A stretch of 64,000 nt of DNA, taken from Dryococelus australis. Taxonomy: Eukaryota > Arthropoda > Insecta > Phasmatodea > Phasmatidae. The notes below the pieces were generated by a model. The model searched no databases. It saw only the letters and a program-made list of their open reading frames with translations, and was not told the DNA's origin. Position numbers and translations under genes: made by a program. The first letter of the stretch is position 1; the number at the start of each line of letters is the position of its first letter. Of the stretch, positions 10,412 through 22,190 are shown piece after piece. The stretch lies in NCBI GenBank assembly GCA_029891345.1, contig CM057000.1, positions 137,128,663 to 137,192,662 on the forward strand, written 5' to 3'.

Positions 10412-11110
10412 GTACGACCTACTTTTTGGCCTAATTTTCGAAGGAAAGAAAAGCTCGTATGAACGCTTTCCTGTATGCCTGTGTGTGTAGATGTATATCT
10501 GTGTGTGCCTGTGCGTATGAGCCCCCCTTTAAGTTTTTGAACGCGTAAACCGAATTTCACAAAACTCACTGCATGTAGAGTACTTAATAATGACACCTTG
10601 ATTTTATAGCTTTCGATCACGCCAGGCACTTACTTTTAAAATGGCGGCCATTTTAATATTTAAGGTGATATGTCATATCTCGGGAACCATTCAACCGATT
10701 TAGAACAAATTAAATATGCTGGCAATTCATCACGAAAGAAATGAATTTTTTAACGGATATTTTTATTAGTCTGCCATTTGTAAGGTAGCACCAAATTTAT
10801 AAATAAATATTAGACTTTTTTATCCGAAAAACTATTAATAAAATTGTTACCCAATTTGGCATGCAGGTAGCATTATGATAGGCCAGCTAAACTTTAGTAA
10901 ACGAACTTAAGTAGGTACTTATTTTAAAAATGGCGGCCATAAAATATTTTAGGTTTAGTTCATATATCTACCGTACCACTCAAACAAATTCAAACGATTT
11001 TTTTATGCTGAAAGTATCTATTACAAGCATCATATATGTCAACACGTAGTCACTTTTGTCTGCCATTTCCTAAGATAGCGCCACGTGGTTAAATAAAGTT
11101 TTAAGAGTCG
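10412..11110 (+). repeat. Composite tandem element, block 1 (5' part)
   Basis: Starts with a head shared with block 3 (CGAAGGAAAGAAAAG, then GCTTTCCTGT, then a TGTGTGT-rich stretch and AACCGAATTTCAC). About two ~290-bp units follow. Each unit has two half-units carrying TATCTCGGNAACNATTNAAC-type sequence followed by CGATTT. Half A continues to a TATGCTG motif and half B to TTTGGCATGCAGGTAGC. AAAATGGCGGCCAT occurs at about 10636 and 10929, giving a 293-bp period. It lacks the tRNA-like tail of blocks 2 and 3. Confidence 0.7.
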
Positions 11111-11520
11111 GAGGGACTTGACCTAAAATACGTGTTATTCTCAACGGAAAAGTGCGCTGTACATCGTGGTTGTTATGCCCATTTTGCACGTCGGACTGAT
11201 GAGGATTTGTGTAGCACCCAGAGGGGTATGGAAGGGAAGTTTTCATCTTATCGCGTAAACATCGGCTTGTCTCCTTGCTGTTCCCTTATACCTGAGAATA
11301 CTAACGAGACCCTGCCTGGACAACACCGACTGCTGTGACGTCATCATACGACGGCCATCCTCTGCAGGCGCGCTACCAGACCGCCGTTAATAAGTTCACG
11401 ACAGGCATACGAATTCCAGGCTTCACGTTGATTGTGTGCAATTATTTTTTACGTGTTATAAGCGTGCCACAGCAGACGTTAACAAAATGAGGCGTGTCTT
11501 ATCTAGGGCTGTTTGATATC
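11111..11520. other. Unassigned, moderately GC sequence
   Basis: The 68-codon plus ORF (11132-11338) has no recognisable domain. TGACGTCA occurs near 11336. No other feature recognised. Confidence 0.45.
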
Positions 11521-11544
11521 ACAAAAATTAAATATCCGTATTTT

Positions 11545-11770
11545 TCCAAACAGTTACTCGGTATTTTCGGTATACCGAAATTATCGATAACACCGAAATT
11601 ATCGATAATGCCAAAATTATAGATATTACCTAACTAACAATAATACCTAAATAATCGATAGTACCGATATAATTGACATTAGTCTACCGAAATAATTAAT
11701 AATATCGAAATCGTCCGATAATATCGAAATAATTTATATTATCGTTAAACTCCAGTATTTATACTATCGT
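11545..11770. repeat. Degenerate minisatellite (ACCGAAATTATCGATA-like)
   Basis: Short, imperfect repeats of roughly 16-20 bp built on ACCGAAATTATCGATA. They are clearest at 11575-11610 and then decay (CCGAAATAATTAATAATATC and similar). Many copies contain the palindrome ATCGAT. Non-coding. Confidence 0.65.
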
Positions 11771-13499
11771 TAAATTCCAGTAGTGTTGAAATTTTTGGTA
11801 TCTTTTGACTTCTGGTATTATTGAAAACATTTACGTGATTATGTATCAACACTATCAACAATGATAAACTACCACTACGATATGTCACAAAAGCACATGT
11901 AATACAGTACAGCGACAGTCGGCCGCATAAAAACACAGGTGATCGCTTCAAAGCAAAAGAAACCACTGTTTGTCAATAAATGCCCGATACCGACTATCCT
12001 GATATCTTAGTGTGAGAACCTAAACAATCCAAAGGAACATTTAACTGACTGGTGGTTTCTCGTGAACCGCTATTTGTTTACACACTAGCGCGGACAGGGA
12101 AAAAAAACCAAAACAAAACAATGAACCAGCTAACTTTAACGTTGCGTAAGCCGGGCGACGATGTAAAATAATTATAACCATATAAATGTATTACAATTAT
12201 GCCATATTGTATTCTTATTTGCATACAACAAAAAGGGACTGTATTGCAGGCGATAAAAATGTTTTAACTTAACATCTATACATGACAGATTTAGCATTCT
12301 ACTCACATATCTGTACTGTAACACACGCTATCAGAATATAATTATTTAAAAAAGGACATCTCGATCGCTACGAGCCAACTTGATTTTATCCAATGGGAAA
12401 CAATCAGAAACGACAAATACTATAACAGTTTCAAGTTGAACACGTATTCATGTATGTCTACAGTTATGTTAATTGTGTACATATGTATTTGGACATAATA
12501 TCGCACGATTATTTACATATGTGTTGGACACCAGCTCACACTTATTTACACATTATGTTGAATAATGTTAATTACTTAAACCCCTTCTAGGTTCATAATT
12601 ATTTTATTAAAAAAAACGTAATATTTTTATTTGTAAACCACCAATCCGAATTTCATTTTTATTATTATTTGTGTTATTCTATGACACGCTGATACGAATT
12701 CTGAGATGAAGTTATGATCTAAATATGTTAACTTCAACATGTTTGTTTATTTACGGGATTGTATAATTACTTTATTTTATACTAAATCATAATTATTTCT
12801 TTTAGATAAGGTTTTTTCAGGAAGCTGCAGGAAATGAGAGGTCCAGCGGCGAAGTTTTCGATAGGAAAATCTCCAGCATCAACATAAGTTTAGTTGAGGT
12901 GTTTATCTCCAGATGTTATAGTTTAGAGTCTTAGAGCCTGCTGGTGGTCACCGGCCTAAGAAGGCGCCGAGGAACTTCAGTGACGCAATGTGTGTTGTTA
13001 AAACGAAAGTTTGAGCTAATTTTCATTACGAGATTTGAGACAGATATGTTTCACTACCATAACATGGAGCTCAGTAAACTCGTGTCAGGAGGAAAAGGCA
13101 CAAAATTAAGAACTACTTCTGACAAAAATTAACCTAAATTTATCTTTATTGCAGCAGTTTGATTGTTTTATTTTTAAGTTCATTACATTATCTTCATTAA
13201 TTTTTATCTTGTGAGGATGGTGCTATTATATTCCAATTTATAGTAATCCTCCTTGCAATAACAGTAATTGATTTTATTTTCTTATTACGTTTAATTTAAC
13301 TTTAATTCCACACAATTTTTAATATTATTAAAATTTGTTTTCAGACAATTTAATTTTGAATTATTATAATTACTTTTAGCTCAGCTTCAAACTAATTAAA
13401 TCAATTCTATCCTATGGCGTGTTTTCATTCTTCTACAACTATTCAGTGTCATGTGCATGCGTTTGGTTTCTTCAAATATTTCAGAGTTCCAGATTCCAC
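11771..13499. other. Unassigned A+T-rich DNA
   Basis: No gene or repeat signature recognised. The small ORFs at 11745 (minus) and 12944 (plus) lack motifs. Confidence 0.45.
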
Positions 13500-13741
13500 G
13501 AGAGCTTAAAAAGAGCACTTTTGAAAGCTATGCTTAAGATCTACTTGTATGAACGTTGTGTATTCCTCCGCCTTATATAAAATGAACATTGCCATAGGCC
13601 TCATCACTTTATTCATGATCGTTAAAAAAACGGAAAGCGAAAGAAACATTCTTAAGCTACCCCAAATGGTTACCTAACACTTTTTATTGGACGTTAAGAT
13701 ATGGAACTACTTTCCATCCATCATTACCAACTCTACTGGAC
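13500..13741. mobile_element. Mariner-type long MITE, truncated copy
   Basis: Matches 78-375 of the copy at the left edge of the window: AGAGCACTTTTGAAAGC, GCTTAAGATCTACTTG, GTGTATTCCTCCGCCTTA, CATTGCCATAGGCCTCATCA and ACTTTCCATCCATC. The left TIR is damaged and the right part is missing. It stops just before the possible TIR element at 13749. Confidence 0.75.
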
Positions 13742-13748
13742 GAATCCT

Positions 13749-14499
13749 GTGCTCGAGTTCTCATTCGCATACGAACTGCCCGCCGCACTGAGTGGATTGC
13801 AGTTTTGGTATACTTGAACACCAGCTTGGGCTTAGTGTACTACATTTGTTTCCATACGAACTTTGTCCGTGTGGTCGAGAGCGAGCGAACTCCAGTAATT
13901 AATGTTTTCAATTCGTATGGGACTGCTAATTCAGTTATTCCTAATAAGAGAATGTATTTCTAGAAATTGGAACATACGATTATATAGTAACTCTACGGAT
14001 AATTTTGTATCGCAAACACATCGTGTAATTCGTATACAGCAGTAATAGTTACATTGAAAATAACTAGATAGCGCTAAAATTAATAAATTATATTAATTGT
14101 TAAAGAATTTCAGTTGTATGTAAGTGTAAATTATTTATATGTATGCTTATCAGATTATAAAATATAGAAGGGTTTACTAAATGTCTACATTTTAAAAACA
14201 AATTGTTTTTTATTTAACATTAAGCATATTACGCAAGTATAATTAAATGTTTTCAAAGTCTATTACTGAATCGTACTTATATTCAGATTTCTCTAGTTGA
14301 TTATCTGTAATGTAGTTGGAAGATTTACTCAACAATTTCAATATCTAAAACCTAAACTCTGCCACTGCCATGTTGGATAGAACAAAAAAGTTACCGTCTA
14401 TTTCGAATCAACATAACCCACTTGTCTGATTGGCTAGCTAGTCACCGCGAAAATAAAATACGACGGGAGAAACACTTCGTATATGAACGCTCGAGTGGT
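13749..14499. mobile_element. Possible TIR element (CTCGAG ends)
   Basis: The left end GCTCGAGTTCTCATTCGCAT, followed by ACGAACTG, resembles the reverse complement of the right end ACTCGAGCGTTCATATACGA, followed by AGTG, allowing a gap. About 750 bp, no coding. The inverted match is short and gapped. Confidence 0.35.
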
Positions 14500-15040
14500 T
14501 TTTCCCAGCATAGGCCTCCTGAACTGCAAATACTCTTCACAGGCTTGTGTGGTCGCTGACCTCTCCGCCTGCCCTGTGCAACTAGCGCCGTCTCTGGAGA
14601 CATCCCTGTCAACTAGACGATAAGCCCACTCGCCTATGTCAAGCTGTGGCGCGACCTGAAAAGTTTCAAAGAACGTGAAATACTCTGCAACTTAGTTCAA
14701 ATCACGCCTATGTCCAAAACGTACTTTGCAGTATTATACATTATAACAGATTTTGTTAATTTAATTAAAAAGTATTATCGCTAAGCCAAAGGTGATTATT
14801 CACCTATGTTGATTAAAACATTGACTAGTTTTTGATGGGAAAGACACCTTTTCTCGTATGAGATGTCTGTGCAGAAAAAACTGCGTATTTTAAGTGGCCA
14901 AAATTAATATTTGAAATGATAATGTAGACTATAATATTTTGAAGGTTTTAAGTTCCTTGTTATGTCCAGAAAACTGCGTTTCAAAAGAGCGTATAGTTAT
15001 CTTGCAATTTGCTAGTAAATATTAACATTGGTGGTAAATG
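14500..15040. other. Unassigned DNA
   Basis: No signature recognised. Near 14890 a TTTTAAGTGGC motif recalls half-unit B of the tandem element, so a decayed unit may lie here. Confidence 0.4.
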
Positions 15041-16075
15041 GAGGCAAAATGACTCCCATCGACTCTTAATGTCCTATCTCGGTAAAAAATTAACCTATTC
15101 CTACCAAATTTGGCAAACGACTGCTGCGGCGGTTGATGTAAATTCCTGTGTTTTAAGTTTGTCAGGCACTTATTTTCAAAATGTTGTCTACATAAATATT
15201 ATAGTTCAGTATATTTATTTAAGAAAAAAATTCAACCTAACTTTGTATGCTAGTAGTACCTATTACATTCATAAAATTTGTCTTTACAGAGCTTCAATTC
15301 TCTGCCATTTTGTAAGTTAGCCTCGCAATATAAATTATGTTTTTGTCGTATCTCTGGAAACAGTCAACCATTTCTTACCAAATTCGGCGATAAAGTTATA
15401 CTGTGGTAGGTCATACAGTATTTTTTAATCGAGTGACAGATACATAGTTTCAGAATGGTTGCAACAAAAATTTTGTAGGTTAGTGTGCCATATCTACGAA
15501 GCTATTTAACCGATTTTAGCTTAACTTTAAATACTGATACTATATAATCATCGAATGTGTTAGTACGTAACATTTTTGTCTTCCATTTATGAAGATCGTC
15601 ACATGAAAAATTTGAATGTTCTATAACATATCTAAGGGACCAAACAACCGGTTTTCGCCCAATTCTTCTCACAAGTAGCGCTATGGTAGGCCATTCAAAC
15701 TTACATGTTTTAAGTGGCTCAGTCGCTTATTTGATAAATTACGGCCCTGTAAATATTTAATAATTGGTATAGCTTATTATGCTAATTTAATTCGAAGGCG
15801 TTGTCGTAATGCAGTTGGTTGCGAACTAGCTTATGGTACTTACTATGTTTTCTGGGTTCGAGTTCCGAGTAAGGCACGTATGCACGCGTGTATTGATTTT
15901 GAAATCAACTCAGTACTGTTGCATATGTTTTTGGTTTCATCTCTAATGACATTGTTTTCAACGAGACGACAAGTCCTACCTACCAACTCAGCTTTTAAGA
16001 AATTATTTAAAAGTTAATTGTAGCCATGTTGAGGAAAGTCGATTATTAGTTATATAAACATCTTGTTCGATTCGG
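15041..16075 (+). repeat. Composite tandem element, block 2, with tRNA-like tail
   Basis: About 2.5 units of the ~290-bp dimeric repeat (TATCTCGG at 15076, TTTCAAAATG at 15175, then 15455, and ACGGCCCTG near 15740). The block is closed by a tail at 15770-16075 that matches the tail of block 3. The tail carries GATGCAGTTGGTTGCG-type sequence and GGGTTCGAGTTCC (a Pol III B-box consensus), then TTTCATCTCTAATGACATTG. No 5' head is present. The 103-codon ORF at 15009 is array sequence, not a gene. Confidence 0.65.
15811..15885 (+). promoter_or_regulatory. tRNA-like Pol III box pair in the tail of block 2
   Basis: A-box-like GCAGTTGGTTGCGAAC, then TGGGTTCGAGTTCC about 40 bp downstream (B-box consensus GGTTCGANTCC). 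Block 3 has the diverged counterpart at 20402-20465. Confidence 0.45.
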
Positions 16076-16857
16076 GATTCACTATCAGTGTTTCAATAAA
16101 TAATTCCTAACATTATGACAAATTTGATCAACTGTTTCTGTAGGAATACGTAAAGAATTACATTCTAATCACGACGTTCTAGTTTCAAGTTCCAGGCGAG
16201 GCGTGGAACTACCTATTTTTTCATACATATGTCTAAGTTCTTTTATAATGCAAGCCACCCTGTATATGAAGGGTCATTACTAAACGATTCAAACATAATA
16301 TACATCTGAATTATTGTAGGCTGGTCATTATGTAAATGACTTAGATTTGGTGAATTTTTGTAAAATATTTTAAACACTTTTTGATTACGATTTTTTTTTA
16401 AACCTGTTAAAAATTTTGGTTATTTCCAAATTGCCTCGGTGTCATGTTTTCGCTGCTGTTTGCTACTTGCTTCAGGCACACGAAAATGTTAATGAAAGCC
16501 AGTGTGATCACTTTCCGAAGGCGTTCAACACAAGTCACTCTCAAACACTTCAAGGTCTTATTATGCCACTGCCTGATAAATAATCGTCAAAGCCATATTC
16601 ACGTATGTTCTTAAGCACACAATAAGTTGAACATCTGTAGGTTGTTAGGACCCATGACTGAGATCTAATGATCGCCTGTATTGTCTAGAAAAGCTTTTTA
16701 TAAAACACAAAAGTATGTTTATCATATAGGCATATCTTGTTTCGTATGACACTTCAGGTCGTCGTGAGACACAAACAATGCGTTATTTTGTAGGGAAATG
16801 AATCGTCAACATTTGTATTATTGGCATTTCCTGAGGTGTGCGCAAAAGACAGCACAG
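16076..16857. other. Unassigned DNA with one more B-box-like motif
   Basis: TAGTTTCAAGTTCCAGGCGA near 16180 resembles a degenerate SINE head. Otherwise nothing recognised. Confidence 0.4.
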
Positions 16858-17085
16858 ATTGTTCACGGTAAACTCATGCTTAGGATCTACTTGTCGTGAT
16901 TGCACAGTATCCCTCTGCCATGTGCAGATTTCAACATTGCCGTCAGCCTGGTCACTTTATTAACGCGCCACTCAAGTGGGGTCGTGAAATTGCTAGTCAT
17001 GTTAATTTGTTACATGTAGTAAATTCCTATTATAATGCCGACAAAACCAGAAACAACCTCACTGGACATAGTTTTCTTTAAACAT
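16858..17085. mobile_element. Mariner-type long MITE, 5' fragment
   Basis: TTGTTCACGGTAAACTCATG, then CTTAGGATCTACTTG, ATCCCTCTGCC, CATTGCCGTCAGCCTGGTCA. Same order as the element at 51-479 but more diverged. Right end missing. Confidence 0.65.
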
Positions 17086-17545
17086 TACGGTCGCAATAGA
17101 ACGCAGAGTCTTAATGCTATTTTTATTTCTTCGCATGCCAATGTGCACTCTAACATTGTATATGTAAGTAGTTACGGATAGTTTTTTTTTTTATGTGTTA
17201 TTTACAAAAATGCATTCTTTACTGCAAACAGCCTCCAGGAATATTCGGCAAGTTTTACCTTCGGGCCGCTTACAAGTAATTACACTTCTTGAAGGGCCAC
17301 ACTCACTGTTACAAAGCCCTTGGCTCACTTCAAGGCTATTCACGGCTCACTTCAAGGCTATTCACGATCAGCTAGCACTTTGGAAATCAACCTATAAGAA
17401 ATGTCACAGACAATTCCTGCGTACTGTTTAACATGCACACGGATTGCAGTACGCCAAGGAAAGTTGGTAGCGACGGAGAAAAAAAAAAGTAGCTCCATGT
17501 CTTAACATTGAATTAAAAGTGTAAGGTAACCGTTTGTGAATACCG
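17086..17545. other. Unassigned DNA with a 23-bp tandem duplication
   Basis: GGCTCACTTCAAGGCTATTC is repeated head to tail at about 17321 and 17344. Nothing else recognised; the ORF at 17195-17431 spans the duplication and has no motif. Confidence 0.5.
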
Positions 17546-18112
17546 ATATTATTAGCCTACTTTCGGAAGGAAAGAAAGGCTTATGAAATTACTTTCCTGT
17601 CTGTGTATCTCTATGTGTGTCCCCCCTCCCCCTTTTCAATATTTGAATGCATAAACCGAATTTCACCCAACTCGGTGGTACACGCAAAGCACTAAGTATG
17701 GTCATCTGACTTTTATAATTTTATACTACCCCGGGCACCTACATTCAAAATGGCGGACATTTTTTAATTTAGGGCGATGTGTCATATCTCGGAAAACTTT
17801 TAACCGATTTAAAACAAATTTTGTATGCTCAGCGCAGGTTGTAAGCATTGATTCAGAGGTGAATATTGTTCTTAATACGCCATTTTGGAAGATAGTGCTA
17901 CATGAAAAAATATTAAGCTTTTACATATAACTCGAAAACCACTCAACCAATTTTCGCCAAATTTGGCACGCATGTAATAAGTACTATGATGGGCTAACAA
18001 CTGTTGGTTTTTTTTCTTTCAGCCATTTTTTACACTTTAATCACCTGTCTAAATAAATATTGCCTTGTAAGTGATAAAAGCATTGAGTATATTCTACCGC
18101 ACCCGGAAGTTA

Positions 18113-18202
18113 ACGTCTAGGCTAAAATAAAATTTATTTATTGGCTATAATTATTGGTAGGGCTTTCAAAAGTGCTCACTTTACAGTTACAGTGAATACC
18201 CT
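18113..18202. mobile_element. Mariner-type MITE, right half, nested in the tandem element
   Basis: GTTAACGTCTAGGCTAAAAT, then TAAATTTATTTATTGG (compare 60555-60600), then GGGCTTTCAAAAGTGCTCAC and a damaged terminus ending CCCTATA. The left half is absent. Confidence 0.65.
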
Positions 18203-18583
18203 ATAGGTAAATGTTAGTAATTGAACATAATTAGTCATTTATTTTCAAAATGTTGGCAATGCAAATATTTGAGGTTTATTTGTTATAACCACATTACCGT
18301 TAACCAATTTCAACTAGATTTTGTACGCTGACAGTATCTATTACAAGCAACATACTGTACAAGACAAAAAAAAACAATCTTTTTCCGTCATTTTTACGAT
18401 AGTGCGACATGAATTAATAAAGTTTTTGTGTAATATCTCGGGAAACAATTGAGAGAATGCTACAAAATTTGGGAGAGAAGAAGTACTGCGGCAGTCGATG
18501 TGTATGTACAAACATGTTTCAAGTATACTAGAAATATATTTTCAAAATGGCAGCGATGTAGCTATTTTAGCATATTATGCTAT

Positions 18584-18786
18584 ACTAGCGGACCCGACAG
18601 ACGTTGTCCTGTACATATGTCTTAAATCTCTCCCCCTCTCTCTCCCCCTATCTTTACCGAATTGTGAATCTAAACCATTCTCGAATCCACTTGAACACAC
18701 ACAAAAAATTTCATCAAAATCGGTCCAGCCGTTTAGGAGGAGTTCAGTGACATACACACGCACAGAATAATTATATATATAAAGAT
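18584..18786 (+). mobile_element. Widespread arthropod repeat nested in the tandem element
   Basis: Reads ACTAGCGGACCCGACAGACG, TTGTCCTGTACATATG, CCATTCTCGAATCCAC, TTCATCAAAATCGGTCCAGC, CGTTTAGGAGGAGTTCAGTG, ACATACACACGCACA, then (TA)n. From memory this is a repeat seen in many arthropod genomes, with an RTE-like 3' signature (AAAATCGGTCCAGCCGTTT). It breaks one ~290-bp unit, so it arrived after the array formed. It appears better preserved than its surroundings. The class name is uncertain. Confidence 0.6.
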
Positions 18787-20734
18787 ATTCGAAACCATCT
18801 AATCAATTCTAACTTAACAATGTATGCTGGGAGTGCAAAACAAACATAAAATTTGTCTACACAAAGCCTCTTTCGTCCTCCATTTTGTAAGACAGTGCAA
18901 AACGAATAAATAAATATTCTATGTAATATCTAGAGAAACATTTGACCGATTTTAACCAAACATGGCAAACAACAGTACTGAGGTAGGTGATATTAAATGA
19001 TATGTTTTAGGTATGCCATATACTTAATTTCGAACTGGCGGCCATATTGCTATTTTAATTTTGTATGTTATATAGTTAAAACGATTGAATTATTTCCAAT
19101 GAAACTTTGTATGCTGGCTTTATATATTACAACCATCAAATGTATTCTCACAAATCTCTTTTGTAGGCCATTTTGCAAAATAGTATCACATGACAAGTTA
19201 AAAATCACTTGATATCTCTGAAAAAAATCTATCAAATCTGGCAACCAAGTAGCACTATGGCAGGCCATGTAAAGTGATAAATTTTGAGAGGATTTTAAAA
19301 ATAATGGATATGTAAAAACCTTACCGCAGAATTTTTTATTTACGAAACTACAAAACAAATTTCAACTTACCTTAGTATGTTGACGGTATCAATTATATCC
19401 ATCGATATTGTCTGTGCAAATTCTCATTTGCCGCCATGTTGTGGGATAGCCGATCATTAAATAATATAATTTCTACGTTATATCTCGGCAAACAATCAAC
19501 CGAGTTCTTTCAAATTTGGTGAAGAAGTTGTACTGTGAAATATTTTATTAATTTATAAGTTTTATGCGCGTATGTCTCTTATTTTCCGAATGTGCTAATA
19601 CATAAACTTTTTGTCCTCCATTTGTAAAGATCGTCACATGAGCAGTGGATGTTTCATGCCATATCTCGAGGACTAATCAATCGATTCATAACAATTTTAC
19701 AGAATATTGCTAAAGTAGGGTATGTAAATTAACATGTTATGTGCGGCAATCATATTCGAATATCATTTATATAAACAATTTAGTTCAATTTGTTATATGT
19801 ATACAAAATTTAACCAAATTTTGTATGCAAACACTATTGATTAGAAGCGTTATTTATGCATACAAAAATCCTATTTTGCTGGATTTTTTGCAGAATAGTT
19901 TCAGGTGAGTAAATTGAACCGTTTGCCATACTTCCGGATCAAATCCACTAGTTTCCATTACATTTTGTATAAGTACAGAAGCCATGTAAAGTTGCATTAT
20001 TTACATAAGGCCAGACATTGATTTTCGAAATGGCGTCCGTATAAATATTTAGATATGTTTGGCATATCTATTTAGAAATTTAATCAAATTCAACCAAAAT
20101 TTTATGCTGATAGTATCAATTACAACATCCTATATAGAAATTCTTGTTAAGTTAGTATTTATGATATAGCCCTGATAAAAAAAAGTATTTATGCCATATC
20201 TCGAAGACGAATAAACCGATATTCATAAAATTTTCCACACAAGTAGCGTTTTGGTAGGCCATGTAAACTTATGTGTTTCTAGTGGCTCAGGGACTTAATT
20301 TTTAATATGATGACCGAGTAAATATTTCATGTTAGTGAACTCTATCATTCAAAACATTAGACTTATTACATCCGAAGTTGATGCTTCGAATCCTACCTGT
20401 GTGATGCAGTTGATTGCACGCTAGCTTAATTTTACAAGTTTTTCTGAATTCGGATCCTGGGAAAGTCACTCGTGTTTCATAATTGTCGTGGTATTGTTTG
20501 ACAGGTTCCTGGTTTAATCTCTATTGATATCGTTGTCAACGATATGCCAACGCCCACCTTCCTTTTAAGTTTTTAAGAACTTTAGAATTTATTTGCACCC
20601 GTGTAGAGGAAATTAGGCTTATTAGTTATCATTAACTTATTGTTGTAGTTCCTATTATAAATTACTTGTCTGTACATTATGCGAAAGTTGCAATGCTTCA
20701 TACAAAACCAAAAATAATACCTCTCCCAAAAAAA

Positions 20735-21226
20735 TTTAATTTAGAGATGTAAACAAGGAAAACCTTGCACAATTTAAACTTTTCTTCGAAACTGGAACTT
20801 GGGATTTACTAGAGAATGTTGATGAGCCAAATGAATAGTTCAATCAAATTCTTAACACGGTATTAGAAAATTTTGAGGCATGTTTCCAGGTGGAAACTGT
20901 AACAAGTCAAAGCTGTAGAGCCGTGGTTGACCTACGATGTCAAATTTCCTTGTAAAAACAAAAGAAAACTCTCCATGATAGCTAGGTCACCTAACCTTGG
21001 AGAATACAAAATTCGATACAATACATTCTGTAAAGCTCTTCATAAAAATATAACTTCTGCATAAAACACTTACTATCATAAGCTCACTTCAAAATCCTCA
21101 AATAAACTTAAAACCAAATTATTATTAAAACAGAAACATATATATCACCAGACAGAAGTGAAATAATAAAACTTAAAATAAATGAGTCCATTATAGATAA
21201 CAAATCTGACATTGCTAATGTGTGGT

Positions 21227-21259
<33 letters not shown>

Positions 21260-21965
21260 CAGGCAAACTGGTGAACAAATTTACTTCTACAAATGAACCT
21301 ATAGAGTTTGTTCGAAATGTCTTCCCTCAGCTGTTTCCTAATCTGTCATTAAAAGACTGAAGTCTAAATCCCCCCATCGGTACAATGAACTAACAGCAAA
21401 GTAATAAAATATCGTGCAAATCAATTATCCAAGCCCATCAGTTTAATATGTAATATATGCCCTTTGACAGGCAATTTTCCTGTAAGAATGAAGTATGTAA
21501 CAGTAATCCCATTATTCAAAAAAGGCGAGAAAACATACGTAGAAAATTATTGGCCAATCTCTCTACTAACAAATTTCTATAAAATTTTTGAAAAAGTAAT
21601 TTACAATCGTCTACTCTGCCACATCAAACGATACGAAATACTAACCCACTCACAGTTTGGTTTTAGAAAATGTATATCAGTAAATAAGGCAATTTTTAAC
21701 ACCTTACACATAATATATATTATGATTTACACACAATAAAAACCATGTTATCAGTATATTTTGTGACCTGGCGATTGTGTAAACCACAGAATAATGAAAG
21801 ATAAATAAGAACGTTATGACATCTCAGATAACTTTAGAAATGTGCTAAGATCTTATATAAAGAAAACAGCGTGTAACAATACCAAATGAAAGGTTATATA
21901 AAAATATAGATTCAGAAGCAGGAGCTATATAACACAGAGTTACCCAAGGCTCAGTCTTAGGGCGT
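20735..21965 (+). pseudogene. LINE ORF2 fragment (linker and N-terminal RT), same family as 7966 and 32320
   Basis: The plus-strand translation, with stops and frameshifts, gives a post-endonuclease linker (NLAQFKLFFETGTWDLLENV near 20765; PWLTYDVKF). The first reverse-transcriptase blocks follow: FPVRMKYVTVIPLFKKGEKT (from 21475), NYWPISLLTNFYKIFEKVIY and SQFGFRK. A decayed motif A (FCDLA, CVNH) comes next, and QGSVLG (motif B, 21945-21962) lies at the very end. The copy is truncated there, before the catalytic YADD-type motif. A run of about 28 T (21231-21258) sits inside the linker. Both ends are cut: by block 3 upstream and by the poly-G tract region downstream. Confidence 0.7.
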
Positions 21966-21992
21966 ATTTAGTAGTATAACCGGGTATACCGT

Positions 21993-22008
21993 GGGGGGGG
22001 GGGGGGGG
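21993..22008. repeat. Poly-G tract (16 G)
   Basis: Uninterrupted run of 16 G just after the truncated end of the LINE fragment. Confidence 0.9.
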
Positions 22009-22039
22009 AACAGGGGTCAGACACAAAAGGATGCCGCCT

Positions 22040-22190
22040 TGATTAATCGGACTAACCCTTTCATATCAAAAGAGTTAATCCTTAACCCGATCTTAATCCG
22101 ATGAAAAATTGTTAATCCTATTTTAATCCGATCAAAAATATCGTTAATCCTTAATCCGATCAAATTTTTCCGGGTAATTTTGATCGGATA
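22040..22190. repeat. Short direct repeats (GTTAATCCTTAATCCGATCA)
   Basis: Three to four imperfect copies of a unit of roughly 30-35 bp built on GTTAATCC, AATCCGAT, CAAAAAT. Some copies are interrupted. Non-coding. Confidence 0.6.

Larger units (their letters stand above)
17546..20660 (+). repeat. Composite tandem element, block 3 (fullest copy)
   Basis: The head (TTTCGGAAGGAAAGAAAGGC, then ACTTTCCTGTCTGTG) matches block 1. The tail (GATGCAGTTGATTGCACGCT, then GAATTCGGATCCTGGG, then GTTTAATCTCTATTGATATC) matches block 2, so this is the only copy with both ends. Between them lie roughly nine ~290-bp units. AAAATGG-type anchors at 17747, 18247, 18543 and 19032 are spaced by about 290 bp or its multiples once the nested 18584-18786 repeat is removed. 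Each unit contains TGCCATTTTGTAAG and, about 150 bp on, the near-inverse CTTATTTTCAAAATGGC. Non-coding; mechanism of spread unknown. Confidence 0.7.

Noticed and set aside
10396-10629. 77-codon minus-strand ORF
   Set aside because: Spans the head of the tandem element; not conserved in block 3.
15009-15320. 103-codon plus-strand ORF
   Set aside because: Lies in the ~290-bp tandem units, which are non-coding in other copies.
17195-17431. 78-codon ORF
   Set aside because: Contains a 23-bp duplication that duplicates its residues; no domain.
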